Assembly (NCBI GenBank): GCA_965247395.1
Contig: OZ252012.1
Span: 186,001 to 250,000 of the forward strand
Direction: 5' to 3'
Length of the DNA stretch: 64,000 nt
Source: CAYRJD01 sp965247395
GTDB lineage: Bacteria > Actinomycetota > Acidimicrobiia > Acidimicrobiales > Poriferisodalaceae
The notes beneath the pieces are model-generated. The model was not told the origin of the DNA. It saw only the letters and a list, made by a program, of their open reading frames with translations, and searched no databases. Made by a program: the position numbers and the translations under genes. Shown here in pieces: positions 52,540-60,385 of the stretch; the first letter of the stretch is position 1, and each line of letters opens with the position of its first letter.

Positions 52540-53571
52540 GTGCCAGCAGATTCTGTATCGGCGAACTCAGTACCCGCAGACATAGCTATTGCGTGTGGCG
52601 ATGGGTTTGTAGCGCAGCCGAGCAACTTGCCTGGGCTTGTTAGATCAGAGTTGGTTAGCCAAGAACTTCAGGCGTTACCGAGTGTTGGTGAGCCGCTTGC
52701 TGGCGATCTAGCTGCCAGGGAACCAGCGATAGCAATCACTTATCTGCGACCTGGTCGCTGGGTCGGTTATGTGAGTTTCAGCGACAAACGCACTGTGCCC
52801 GCAAATACAGTGCTCACAAGCCCTGTGCTCGCAAGCACCGTGGTGAAACGTCTGCGAGTTGCGGGCCACTCGGCCGTGCTGGGACCACCAGATAGCAGCC
52901 ACCTGCCGAGCTTTATCAACCGCAATAGTGCTACCTATGTAAACAACGATCTAGCTATTTGTTTTCCGTGGGCACCTTGCGATGCCGCGCAGGTGGTTGA
53001 GATAGATCCCGGAGCTGCTTTTGGTGCCGGTTCACACCCATCAACAGTGCTGGCGGCGCGTGAGCTAGCGAGCGCTTTGATTTGCCCAGTATCGGCTAAC
53101 CCAGTTTTAGGTCAGGCCAGCTCGGTCCAAGCAAGGTCTTCCCAAAGCGTGCTTGATGTTGGCTGCGGAAGCGGCGTGCTCGCTCTGGTTGCTGCTCGTT
53201 GCGGAGCAGCTGAGGTGCTAGGCATTGATATAGATCCGGCAGCGGTGAGTTGTGCCCAACGCAACGCGAAAATAAACGGCCTAGAGCACATCGCAAGCTT
53301 TTCCATCTTCCCGGTTAGCGAGCTCACTCAGACGTATGACGTGGTGGTCGCAAACATCGGCGCAAGCACGCTTGGTGACCTAGCCCCGGAGTTGACAGCC
53401 CGGCTAGCGCCTGGCGCTCGCTTGATTCTCAGCGGTATCTCAGCCGCCCAGGTTTCTCGTTTGCAGGCTTTGTTCACCAAACTGGGGTCCACCAAACTGG
53501 AACATGGTGTGATCTTTGAAGCCCCCAAGCGGCTTGATGACTGGTGCGTCCTGGTTGGAGCGAAGCGCTAG
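52540..53571 (+). CDS. PrmA-like methyltransferase (ribosomal protein L11 methyltransferase family)
   Basis: 343 residues from a GTG at 52540. The region before the catalytic domain has slipped repeats (ADSVSANSVPAD; PANTVLTSPVLASTV). From about 150: DPGAAFGAGSHPSTVLA, the PrmA hallmark for SAM and substrate, then LDVGCGSGVLALVAARCGA (SAM loop) and GIDIDPAAVSCAQRN, with VVVANI in the active-site position. PrmA trimethylates L11. The divergent N-half makes the substrate uncertain, so I do not assign the symbol firmly. The gene end again holds a short duplication (gaagcgcta twice). Confidence 0.85.
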   Translation: MPADSVSANSVPADIAIACGDGFVAQPSNLPGLVRSELVSQELQALPSVGEPLAGDLAAREPAIAITYLRPGRWVGYVSFSDKRTVPANTVLTSPVLASTVVKRLRVAGHSAVLGPPDSSHLPSFINRNSATYVNNDLAICFPWAPCDAAQVVEIDPGAAFGAGSHPSTVLAARELASALICPVSANPVLGQASSVQARSSQSVLDVGCGSGVLALVAARCGAAEVLGIDIDPAAVSCAQRNAKINGLEHIASFSIFPVSELTQTYDVVVANIGASTLGDLAPELTARLAPGARLILSGISAAQVSRLQALFTKLGSTKLEHGVIFEAPKRLDDWCVLVGAKR

Positions 53572-53724
53572 GTAAGCGCAAACGAAGCGCTAACAGGGCC
53601 AAACAGAGCGCAGTAACTAAGGTTGTCCGCAAGAGCCTCGCAACGATTTACAAGCTCCACCGCAAAAGAGCGTGGTTAACTTTGTCTAGCGTATTATTGA
53701 ACTCTCAAGCAACTAAGGGGAATC

Positions 53725-54822
53725 ATGCACGTTGGCACTTCGGTGATCTTTCAGAATCCGAGTGAAGATCTTTCGGATCAACAGGTTTATGCCCGAGACA
53801 TAGCGCTGGCGCTCCAAGCGGAGCCAATGGGCTATGACTCGATTTGGAGCGTTGAACACCACTTCACCGACTACACGATGTGTCCCGACGTGCTGCAGTT
53901 TCTGACCTTCATGGCAGCATCTACCAAGAAAATCCAGCTCGGCTCGATGGTTTGCGTATTGCCCTGGCATGACCCACTGCGAGTTGTGGAACAGATCTCA
54001 ATGCTTGACAACCTCTCCGGTGGTCGGCTGATTCTGGGCCTGGGGCGTGGCACCGGCAAGGTGGAATTTGACGGCTTTCGAGGTGAGATGCCAACCGCTC
54101 GCAAGCTGTTTGGAGAATCCGCCGAAATGGTTCTGAACGCACTTGAGAATGGCTACGCCGAATATGACGGCGAGATTGTGAAACAGCCTCGGGTAGATAT
54201 CAGGCCGCGTCCGTACGGGTCAATGCGAGGGCGTGCCTATGCGGCTGCCATATCACCGGAGTCGGCGCGGATCATGGCCGAACTGGGCGTTGGCATTTTG
54301 ATCGTGCCGCAAAAGCCGTGGCCGGTGCTTGAGGAGGAATTGCAGGAATACCGAGACGTGTACCGCAATGCCAACAACGAAGAACCGCCAGCACCAATTG
54401 TGGCTGGCTGGACCTTTGTCGACAAGAGCGCTGACCGGGCTGAGGAGATGGCTCACCGCTACATCGGTGGCTATTGGGACTCAATCATCAAGCACTATGA
54501 GTTTGACAAGCCGCACCTGAAGGACACTCCGGGCTACGAGCATCACGGCTTGATGTATGACCGGCTGACGGCGCCGGGCGGTATGGAAAAGATGACCGAG
54601 TTTTTCATGGGGCTGCAGCTTTGGGGCACACCGCAACAGGTGCTTGACAAGATCATTTATCTACAGGAGCGCACCTACATGGATTCCTATGTCGGCGTAT
54701 TCAGCTATGCGGGAATGCCGGCCGAGGAAGCGCAGAGAAACATGGAACTGTTCGCTAGCGACGTAATGCCAGGGCTAAAAGCACTGGCTCCCGTTAACGA
54801 GCGGCTCGGAGCGGCTGCGTAG
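53725..54822 (+). CDS. Luciferase-like (LLM class) flavin-dependent oxidoreductase
   Basis: 365 residues with a clear ribosome site (agggga). TIM-barrel luciferase family: GYDSIWSVEHHFTDY at the first strands, AASTKKIQLGSMVCVLPWHDPLRVVEQISMLDNLSGGRLILGLGRGT in the centre, typical of bacterial luciferase-like monooxygenases. It may use FMNH2 or F420H2; the F420 genes in the window make F420 possible but not shown. Not obviously in an operon. Its stop codon TAG lies inside the first unit of a 33-bp tandem array. Confidence 0.9.
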   Translation: MHVGTSVIFQNPSEDLSDQQVYARDIALALQAEPMGYDSIWSVEHHFTDYTMCPDVLQFLTFMAASTKKIQLGSMVCVLPWHDPLRVVEQISMLDNLSGGRLILGLGRGTGKVEFDGFRGEMPTARKLFGESAEMVLNALENGYAEYDGEIVKQPRVDIRPRPYGSMRGRAYAAAISPESARIMAELGVGILIVPQKPWPVLEEELQEYRDVYRNANNEEPPAPIVAGWTFVDKSADRAEEMAHRYIGGYWDSIIKHYEFDKPHLKDTPGYEHHGLMYDRLTAPGGMEKMTEFFMGLQLWGTPQQVLDKIIYLQERTYMDSYVGVFSYAGMPAEEAQRNMELFASDVMPGLKALAPVNERLGAAA

Positions 54823-54960
54823 CGGTTGCTCGCGGGTTATAGCGCGGCGGCGTAGCGGTTGCTCGCGGGTTATAGCGCGGCGGCGTAGCGGTTGCTCGCG
54901 GGTTATAGCGCGGCGGCGTAGCGGTTGCTCGCGGGTTATAGCGCGGCGGCTTAGCGGCTA
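54817..54960. repeat. 33-bp tandem array between convergent genes
   Basis: Four exact units start at 54817, 54850, 54883 and 54916; each begins gcgtagcggttgctcgcggg and ends gcgcggcg. A degenerate fifth copy starts at 54949. The stop of the luciferase-like gene (54820-54822) is in unit 1, and the MFS gene's stop on the other strand (54951-54953) is in the degenerate copy. No spacers, so this is not CRISPR. Confidence 0.97.
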
Positions 54961-56291
54961 CTCGCTGCATGACTGCGCGGTTGTGGATCGTCACCCCAGC
55001 CGGTAAGCGCGAGGCTTATCACGCATAACGCAATTGCCAGCACAAACGCTGGCAGGAAAGAATCAAACAGGTCGGCGGCCAGCCCGCCCACTTGTGGGCC
55101 AAGCGCTAGCCCGGCGCCGAACACGATGGTGACCAAACCGTAGGCAGCACCGAAGGAGTCTCCGTCTAGATGGCCAGCGATATGCGCCACTATTGCGGCG
55201 ATATGGCCGGTGAACGAGACCCCAAAGACAAATGCTCCGATTAGCGCTGCAACCGGGTTGCCGCTAGCCGTGGCGACTATGCCGGTGATGGCAAGCAGCA
55301 AACCGATCGCAATGCTGCGGCGCGAGCCGAGCTTGTCCACGAGTGCGCCAAGCAACGGCCCGCCAAACATGCTGCCTACCCCGATAAGAGAAAAGGCCAC
55401 GGCGGCAGTAGTCGAAGATAGTCCGGCGTCTTCGGTAAGCAAAGCGACAGTGAAGGTCAGTACAAGGGAGATGACCGCGCCGAACATGCTGTAAATCCAC
55501 ATAGTCAAACGCCAAGCTGGCACCTGCTTCAACGCCTTGGCAGCGACGCGCAAGCGGGACTGCGAGCTGGCCGAAGCTGGGGTTATTGCTGAGTCATCTG
55601 GCGAAGCTGGGGTTGTTGCTGAGCTAGCTAGTGAAGCTGGGGTTGTTGCTGAGCTAGCTAGTGAAGCTGGGGTTGTTGCTGAGCTAGCTAGTGGAGACCG
55701 CTTGCCGAGATGTCGGGTTGTCACGACCAATGCCACAACCACAACAATCCCGATAGCAAACTCAACCAGGTACACCAAACGCCACCCACGTTGCGAAATA
55801 GCCGCATCGATGACCGATGCAGCTACTAACCCGAGCCCGACACCGCCGGTGATCCAACCCGCTGCCACGCCGCGCTTACTTGCACCTAACACCTCGGTGG
55901 CGATGCCCGGTGCGGTTACCCAAACACCGGCCGCGGTAGCTCCTGCTAACACCATCGTCGCTGTTACTAGTCCGATAGATGGACTCCAGGCCAGCAGCGC
56001 CAACGTCACGACCACACCGAACAATCCGGCCTTGACTGTTCGCCCCATGCCGACGCGTGCCACCGTTGCGCTGACTAGAACCGAGCCGAGCAGGTAAGCC
56101 AGCAAGTTGAGCGAGCCAAGCGCACCAGCGATGGTGTTGGAGAGGCCGAAATCGTCTCGAATGTCGGTGAACAGCAGGGAATATGTAAAACGTCCGAACG
56201 ACTGACTAACCGCGACCGCTGCAGCAAGGGCTGCCAGGGGCGCCCAAAGTCGTCGGCCTATGGGTGGATCATCCACCGAAGGTCGTAGCAA
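54951..56291 (-). CDS. MFS transporter
   Basis: 446 residues with 12 predicted membrane segments in two six-helix halves. GRFTYSLLFTDIRDDFGLSNTIAGALGSLNLLAYLLGS near helix 1-2 and the intracellular loop VGMGRTVKAG are major-facilitator features; the second half has LVDKLGSRRSIAIGLLL. The cytoplasmic loop between the halves (about 195-235) contains four repeats of TTPASLASSA type encoded by 30-bp DNA repeats. Substrate not predictable; YbfB/YjiJ-like exporters are the nearest type by pattern. The C-terminus is shaped by the 33-bp array. Confidence 0.92.
   Translation of the reverse strand: MLRPSVDDPPIGRRLWAPLAALAAAVAVSQSFGRFTYSLLFTDIRDDFGLSNTIAGALGSLNLLAYLLGSVLVSATVARVGMGRTVKAGLFGVVVTLALLAWSPSIGLVTATMVLAGATAAGVWVTAPGIATEVLGASKRGVAAGWITGGVGLGLVAASVIDAAISQRGWRLVYLVEFAIGIVVVVALVVTTRHLGKRSPLASSATTPASLASSATTPASLASSATTPASPDDSAITPASASSQSRLRVAAKALKQVPAWRLTMWIYSMFGAVISLVLTFTVALLTEDAGLSSTTAAVAFSLIGVGSMFGGPLLGALVDKLGSRRSIAIGLLLAITGIVATASGNPVAALIGAFVFGVSFTGHIAAIVAHIAGHLDGDSFGAAYGLVTIVFGAGLALGPQVGGLAADLFDSFLPAFVLAIALCVISLALTGWGDDPQPRSHAASSR
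55573..55692. repeat. 30-bp tandem repeats in the MFS central loop
   Basis: Four units of 30 bp (55573, 55603, 55633 and 55663), each beginning gaagctggggtt. The first differs in several bases; the others are identical except for one base at the end of the array. The multiple of three keeps the frame and codes a 10-residue repeat in the loop between transporter halves. Confidence 0.95.
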
Positions 56292-56318
56292 TCTGCTGAT
56301 CTAGCGATGGATAGGTGG

Positions 56319-56966
56319 TCAATCGTGTGGCCAGGTGATTTCGCTCACCGGAGGCCGTTGGCCGAAGATGTGTTCGGTAGCGACTACTCGCCGTGGCGAA
56401 CGTTTCGTATCCGCAAATTTTGCTACGTCCGCAACGATCGTGTTGACATCGTTTTCGTCTCCAAAAAAGCGTGTGCGCAGGTCTGTTTCAGACTCAAACG
56501 CGACTAATGCGAACCCGTCGTAATGCTCGCCGGACAAGGTCGCAACGACGCTCAGCTGTGTGTAATCCCACATGCCGGGGTGGTGCTTCAGAGCTAATGG
56601 CGCATGAGTGTCACGCCAATGCTTGTCGGCTTGGGCATGTGTTAGCTCCGGATTGTGAATCAACGCAAACACAGCGGTGACACCAGGTGAGGGTTCACCC
56701 GGCACAACCTCGATCGGACGTGAGCGAATCACGCGCGAGAACACCACGTAAAGCCCTAGCTCTGCCGCTGGCAAGAGGGTGTCGATGTCGTCGCTCGTCG
56801 CTCGCACCAGAGCTTGGAACGGTCGCGCCTCTTCTTCGGCGCCTCCGTCTGTAGGGACGGTATCTTCGCCGCCTCTTTTTCTAGAGGTATAGAGCACGCC
56901 GCTAGTTGCCTGAGCTACAGCGTTAGCGGCTTCGATGTCGTTGCTAACAGCAACCAGTTCTTGCAC
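56319..56966 (-). CDS. EthD-domain protein
   Basis: 215 residues. The C-terminal 115 residues hold an EthD/dimeric alpha-beta barrel domain: VTAVFALIHNPELTHAQADKHWRDTHAPLALKHHPGMWDYTQL with the conserved HWRDTHAPLAL helix. The N-half is less defined and may be a second, degenerate copy of the same fold. EthD-type proteins help oxidative or degradative pathways; the exact role is unknown. It starts 5 bp after the crotonase gene stop, same strand, so one operon is likely with crotonase and possibly the acyl-CoA dehydrogenase upstream. Confidence 0.85.
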   Translation of the reverse strand: MQELVAVSNDIEAANAVAQATSGVLYTSRKRGGEDTVPTDGGAEEEARPFQALVRATSDDIDTLLPAAELGLYVVFSRVIRSRPIEVVPGEPSPGVTAVFALIHNPELTHAQADKHWRDTHAPLALKHHPGMWDYTQLSVVATLSGEHYDGFALVAFESETDLRTRFFGDENDVNTIVADVAKFADTKRSPRRVVATEHIFGQRPPVSEITWPHD

Positions 56967-56971
56967 TATCG

Positions 56972-57757
56972 CTACCGCCCTTCGAACTCGGGGGTGCGCT
57001 TATCTAGGAATGCTTGAACGGCTTCTTTGGTGTCGTTGGTTGTGAAGTTCACCGTCTGCGCCAGGCCCTCGCTCTCTAGGGCGGTAGCAAAATCGGCGCT
57101 GGCGTTCATGGTGAGCAGGCGTTTAGTCATGGCTAGTGCCAGTGGCGGACCAGCCGCTAAGCGATTAGCCCAGTCGGCGACCTCGTCATCAAAGCGGTCG
57201 CTAGGAATGACTGCGTTTACAAATCCAAAATCTTGGGCCGTTTTGGCGTCTATCACGTCTCCAAAAAATGCCAACTCCTTGGCGCGGTGCAAACCGATAA
57301 GGCGAGGCAAGATCCAGGTGCCGCCGAAGTCAACGGAGAGACCGCGTTGAGCGAATATCTCACTGAATCGAGCCTGATCGGATGCCAAGATCAGGTCGCA
57401 CGCCAACGCCATGTTCATCCCGGCCCCTGCAGCTACCCCGTTTACCTTGGCGATCACTGGAACCATGATCGAGTACAGCCCAGACAAGGTCTGGTGAATG
57501 ACGTTCATGGATTGCAGCTGGTGCATCTTGGGGCTTTCACCAGCCAGGTCGGCCCCGCTACAGAAAGCGTCACCGGCGCCGGTCATCACTACGCAGCGCA
57601 CGTCGGGGTCCGCTCCTAGTTCGCTCCAGGTTTCACGTAGCTCACGCCACATCACAAAATTGGCAGCGTTCTTGCGTTCGGGTCGATTCATCGTGACCGT
57701 TACGACACCGTTGTCGGCCGCATCGATTATCAGAGTTTCAAGAGTTTTGGATTCCAT
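56972..57757 (-). CDS. Enoyl-CoA hydratase/isomerase family protein
   Basis: 261 residues, standard crotonase length. VTVTMNRPERKNAANFVMW, MTGAGDAFCSGADLAG and VIAKVNGVAAGAGMNMALACDLILAS form the oxyanion hole and CoA site; RGLSVDFGGTWILPRLIG follows, as in typical enoyl-CoA hydratases. It shares the family but not close identity with the gene at 51.6 kb. Probably acts with the acyl-CoA dehydrogenase whose gene ends 36 bp upstream. Confidence 0.92.
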   Translation of the reverse strand: MESKTLETLIIDAADNGVVTVTMNRPERKNAANFVMWRELRETWSELGADPDVRCVVMTGAGDAFCSGADLAGESPKMHQLQSMNVIHQTLSGLYSIMVPVIAKVNGVAAGAGMNMALACDLILASDQARFSEIFAQRGLSVDFGGTWILPRLIGLHRAKELAFFGDVIDAKTAQDFGFVNAVIPSDRFDDEVADWANRLAAGPPLALAMTKRLLTMNASADFATALESEGLAQTVNFTTNDTKEAVQAFLDKRTPEFEGR

Positions 57758-57792
57758 ACCGCGACAATAGTTAGGTAGCTAGGCGCATTGCC

Positions 57793-58989
57793 TCAAATTC
57801 GCCCGAGGTCTAGATCCAAACTGCCACGGGCGATGTTGGCGTACAGCACATCTGTAGGGCCTTCGACCAGGCGAAACGACCGTACCCGCCGTAAAATTTC
57901 GCTGAGTGCGTGAGTGTTGGCCAGTGCCTGACCGCCCATTATCTGCACCGCCTCATCGACCAGCTGTCCAACGGTCTCGGTTGCGATGGCTTTAGCTGCC
58001 ATCACCTCATTGACGGAGTTTTCGCCAGCATCAATTATGCGAGCGGTTCGATAAACGGCGCTTCGGGCTGCATAGGCGCTTACACGCAGCGCACCGAGTT
58101 TGCTGCGTGCGGTTTCGTGGCCTGCGATTGAACCGGTTTTTCCGGAAGATGCCTTAGCTGAGTGCCTGCCTAGATGCTGTTCAACCAGGTCAATCACGAA
58201 TGCGCACAAACCCACGCTGTTAGCGGCCAGCGCCATTCGAACGCCGCTTATCTGGCTAAGTGCGCGTCCCATGCCTTTGCCGGGTTGGCCGAGCACGTGG
58301 CTAGTTGGCACACGAACATCGGTAAAGGCGAACGCAGCGTGATGGCTGCCATCAAGCGAGCCAAACCGTCGCACCAACTTCACGCCCGGACGGTCGGTTT
58401 CAATGAACACCATTGCGGGGCCGCTGTTTTCAACTTCCACCAGCGTGTTGATGAAGTGGGCATCAGCGCCACCGGTTACATAGGACTTTTGCCCATTCAC
58501 CACCAACTCGTCACCCTCGGTTCGCGCCCAGGTTGAGCGAGTCGCGTCAGCGGGCTCGGTAAAGCCGAAGCTGCCGCGTAACTCGCCCGACAGATACTTC
58601 GACAACATCTTCGTGCGCAATGGTTCGCTGGCCCCTGATAGCAAGGTGGGAGCGGGCCCGAAGATGCCTGCCAAATGCCCGACATTGCGCCGGCTAAGAG
58701 CGTCTCGCACTATCACCAGGTCCAGAGCGGGTGTGGCGCCTGAGGTTGGGTTTTCTTGGTCTGAGACTGGAACTGTGTCTTGTTGCGTTAAATCCCAGAT
58801 GCCAGCTTCCTTGGATGCGGCCATGATGGCGATGTACAGATCGGCCGCGGTTCCATCATCCTCTGGCTCTTCGGCACCAGGCTGGCCAGCTTCTGGCGGC
58901 TGGGCCTTGACTAGCTCCGTGATCCGCTGCGCAAGCGATTCTGCGCGATCGCGTAGAATCGCTTGATCAGGATTTAGAAAATCAGGCAC
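57793..58989 (-). CDS. Acyl-CoA dehydrogenase family protein
   Basis: 398 residues. N-terminal helical domain, middle beta domain with GSFGFTEPADATRSTWARTEGDELVVNGQKSYVTGGADAHF (FAD and substrate contacts), and a C-terminal domain with QIMGGQALANTHALSEILRRVRSFRLVEGPTDVLYANIAR, where the catalytic Glu lies near EGPTDV. It oxidises an acyl-CoA to the enoyl-CoA. First of a minus-strand run with crotonase and EthD genes. An acidic/Pro insertion near residue 40 (EAGQPGAEEPEDDG) is unusual. It starts 13 bp after the tmRNA 3' end. Confidence 0.93.
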   Translation of the reverse strand: MPDFLNPDQAILRDRAESLAQRITELVKAQPPEAGQPGAEEPEDDGTAADLYIAIMAASKEAGIWDLTQQDTVPVSDQENPTSGATPALDLVIVRDALSRRNVGHLAGIFGPAPTLLSGASEPLRTKMLSKYLSGELRGSFGFTEPADATRSTWARTEGDELVVNGQKSYVTGGADAHFINTLVEVENSGPAMVFIETDRPGVKLVRRFGSLDGSHHAAFAFTDVRVPTSHVLGQPGKGMGRALSQISGVRMALAANSVGLCAFVIDLVEQHLGRHSAKASSGKTGSIAGHETARSKLGALRVSAYAARSAVYRTARIIDAGENSVNEVMAAKAIATETVGQLVDEAVQIMGGQALANTHALSEILRRVRSFRLVEGPTDVLYANIARGSLDLDLGRI

Positions 58990-59002
58990 AGCAGACCCGT
59001 AA

Positions 59003-59366
59003 TGGTGGAGGTGGCGGGAATCGAACCCGCGTCCTTCAACGTTTCAATGAGTCTTCTCCGAGCGCAGTCGCTAAAAAATTGTTGGGCACAGGCAAGTTAA
59101 CGACACCCAACCTGCGCCTTAGTTAGACGTTTTGTGTCCCCAGCACCCCATCAACAAAGGTGTTGAGCAAGCTTCGCAGTTGATGGCACCGGTACCCGCG
59201 AAGCAGGGGCACTCAGGCCGACTCACTACTTAGAAACTAAGCGGCGAGCGCCAGGTCGACTGTGTTGTCGTTGGCGTTTGTAGTTGTTCCGGCTCTTTAA
59301 CGTGGCTCCGGAGACCACGGCTCGCTTCATTCACTTCAACCGTCAAAGTCAATACCGATCACCCCC
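59003..59366 (-). ncRNA. ssrA: Transfer-messenger RNA (tmRNA)
   Basis: The 3' end at 59003 carries the T-arm and acceptor stem, with GGTTCGATTCC and an encoded CCACCTCCACCA. The 5' end GGGGGTG at 59366 pairs with CACCTCC near the 3' end (one G-U pair), making the acceptor stem. The tag reading frame on the minus strand is 59275-59237: ANDNTVDLALAA followed by TAG, with the resume codon GCC after CAAAC, as in M. tuberculosis. About 364 nt, typical. It rescues stalled ribosomes with SmpB, whose gene lies 158 bp upstream on the same strand. Confidence 0.97.
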
Positions 59367-59393
59367 GTAGTTGATAAGTCAGTTTTAAACAGC

Positions 59394-59412
59394 AAAAAAG
59401 AGCATCCGCTCT
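59394..59412 (-). terminator. Intrinsic terminator between smpB and ssrA
   Basis: On the minus strand AGAGC-GGAT-GCTCT is followed by a run of Ts (TTTTTT at 59399-59394). It lies 113 bp after the smpB stop and 28 bp before the tmRNA 5' end. It would end smpB transcription, so ssrA needs its own promoter; I could not identify one with confidence. Confidence 0.6.
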
Positions 59413-59524
59413 GAATTACCGCAGACGCAACTGTACCGGTAAGGCACCTAAAACCTCTAGAGCCCCTAGTAACAGACCCGATTCTGTGGCAGAACTGTTA
59501 CAGAACTGCTACCCGGGGAGCCAG

Positions 59525-60001
59525 TTAGCGGCGTCGATACCGCAATGCACGCTCGGCTTCACGATCACTTTCGCGTTTGCGTAGTGCTTGCCGCTTGTCG
59601 TATAGACGCCTGCTCTTGGCTAGAGCCAGCTCCACTTTGGCGAAACCATTTACGAAGTACAGCGAAAGCGGAATGAGCTGCAGGCGCTCCCGTTCCACAC
59701 GCGCGCGCAGCCGGTCAATTTCGGCGCGCTGCAACAACAGCTTGCGTGGCCGGTCAACCACGTGAGCATCGTGCGCGGCCGCATGGCTCCACGGTGCGAT
59801 ATGCAGCCCCATTAGCCACATTTCATTGCGACGGACTACCGCGTATGCCTCATCCATCTGCACATTGCGAGCCCGTATTGATTTCACCTCTGTACCGCGC
59901 AGAACTATTCCGCATTCAAACGTGTCAAGCACGTCATAGTTCGCACGAGCGCGGCGATTGCTAGCCACCACCATGCGCTCAGTTGCTTGACTGGGTGGCA
60001 C
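59525..60001 (-). CDS. smpB: SsrA-binding protein SmpB
   Basis: 158 residues from a GTG at 60001; an ATG at 59974 is an equally fair start. The core is diagnostic: SNRRARANYDVLDTFECGIVLRGTEVKSIRARNVQMDEAYAVV, then RKLLLQRAEIDRL and LSLYFVNGFAKVELALAKSRRLYDKRQALRKRESDREAERAL. The tail helix is rich in Arg, as needed to enter the ribosome with tmRNA. It binds tmRNA encoded just downstream. Divergent from the cysO-like gene, with an inverted repeat in the gap. Confidence 0.97.
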   Translation of the reverse strand: MPPSQATERMVVASNRRARANYDVLDTFECGIVLRGTEVKSIRARNVQMDEAYAVVRRNEMWLMGLHIAPWSHAAAHDAHVVDRPRKLLLQRAEIDRLRARVERERLQLIPLSLYFVNGFAKVELALAKSRRLYDKRQALRKRESDREAERALRYRRR

Positions 60002-60016
60002 CCTTGCGAGGGTACC
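59997..60016. promoter_or_regulatory. Inverted repeat between smpB and the CysO-like gene
   Basis: GGCACCCT-TGCG-AGGGTACC forms 8-bp arms with one mismatch and a 4-base loop, at the proposed GTG start of smpB. It could be an operator for the divergent pair, if smpB starts at 59974. No further support. Confidence 0.3.
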
Positions 60017-60080
60017 TGGGGCGATTTTGGAAAGTCCGCCTTAGCCTTGTGAGTAATCAGTGCTTGTTCAGGAGAGATTG

Positions 60081-60359
60081 ATGTCTGTAACAGTTCGACT
60101 GCCAACGGTGCTGCGACCGCACGCCAATGGAAAGTCAACCGTCGATGTTGAGGCGTCGACGGTGTTGGAGGCAGTAGACAACTTGATCGAGCAGTTCCCC
60201 GGGATCAAATCAAATCTGCTGAATGATGACGGCAGCCTGCACCGTTTCGTCAATGTCTATGTCAACGACGAAGATGTCAGATACCTAGAGCAGATGGATA
60301 CCCCGGTAGCCACGGGAGATGAGCTGTCGATACTGCCTGCCGTAGCAGGCGGAAAATAA
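60081..60359 (+). CDS. cysO: CysO-like sulfur carrier protein (ThiS/MoaD fold)
   Basis: 92 residues from the ATG at 60081 with a strong ribosome site (aggagag). Ubiquitin-like fold: SVTVRLPTVLRPHANGK, FVNVYVNDEDVRYLEQMDTPVATGDELSILPAVAGGK. It matches M. tuberculosis CysO (Rv1335) closely by eye and is followed by cysM. The C-terminus is GlyGlyLys, one residue longer than the GlyGly end needed for activation, so processing may be required. It would carry sulfur as a thiocarboxylate to CysM. The rhodanese-ThiF protein at 9.4 kb is a candidate activator. Confidence 0.92.
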   Translation: MSVTVRLPTVLRPHANGKSTVDVEASTVLEAVDNLIEQFPGIKSNLLNDDGSLHRFVNVYVNDEDVRYLEQMDTPVATGDELSILPAVAGGK

Positions 60360-60385
60360 CTCGGTCATTTCAACAAACTGGCTGA

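Noticed and set aside
53692..53697. TATTAT as -10 box before the luciferase-like gene
   Set aside because: No -35-like hexamer lies 16-18 bp upstream (AGCGTG region).
54817..54960. Possible CRISPR array
   Set aside because: The 33-bp units are directly joined with no spacers, and no cas genes are present.
54794..54994. Minus-strand frame coding four PPRYNPRATAT repeats
   Set aside because: It is created by the 33-bp tandem array, which is a multiple of three. It overlaps the ends of two well-supported genes and shows no other coding sign.
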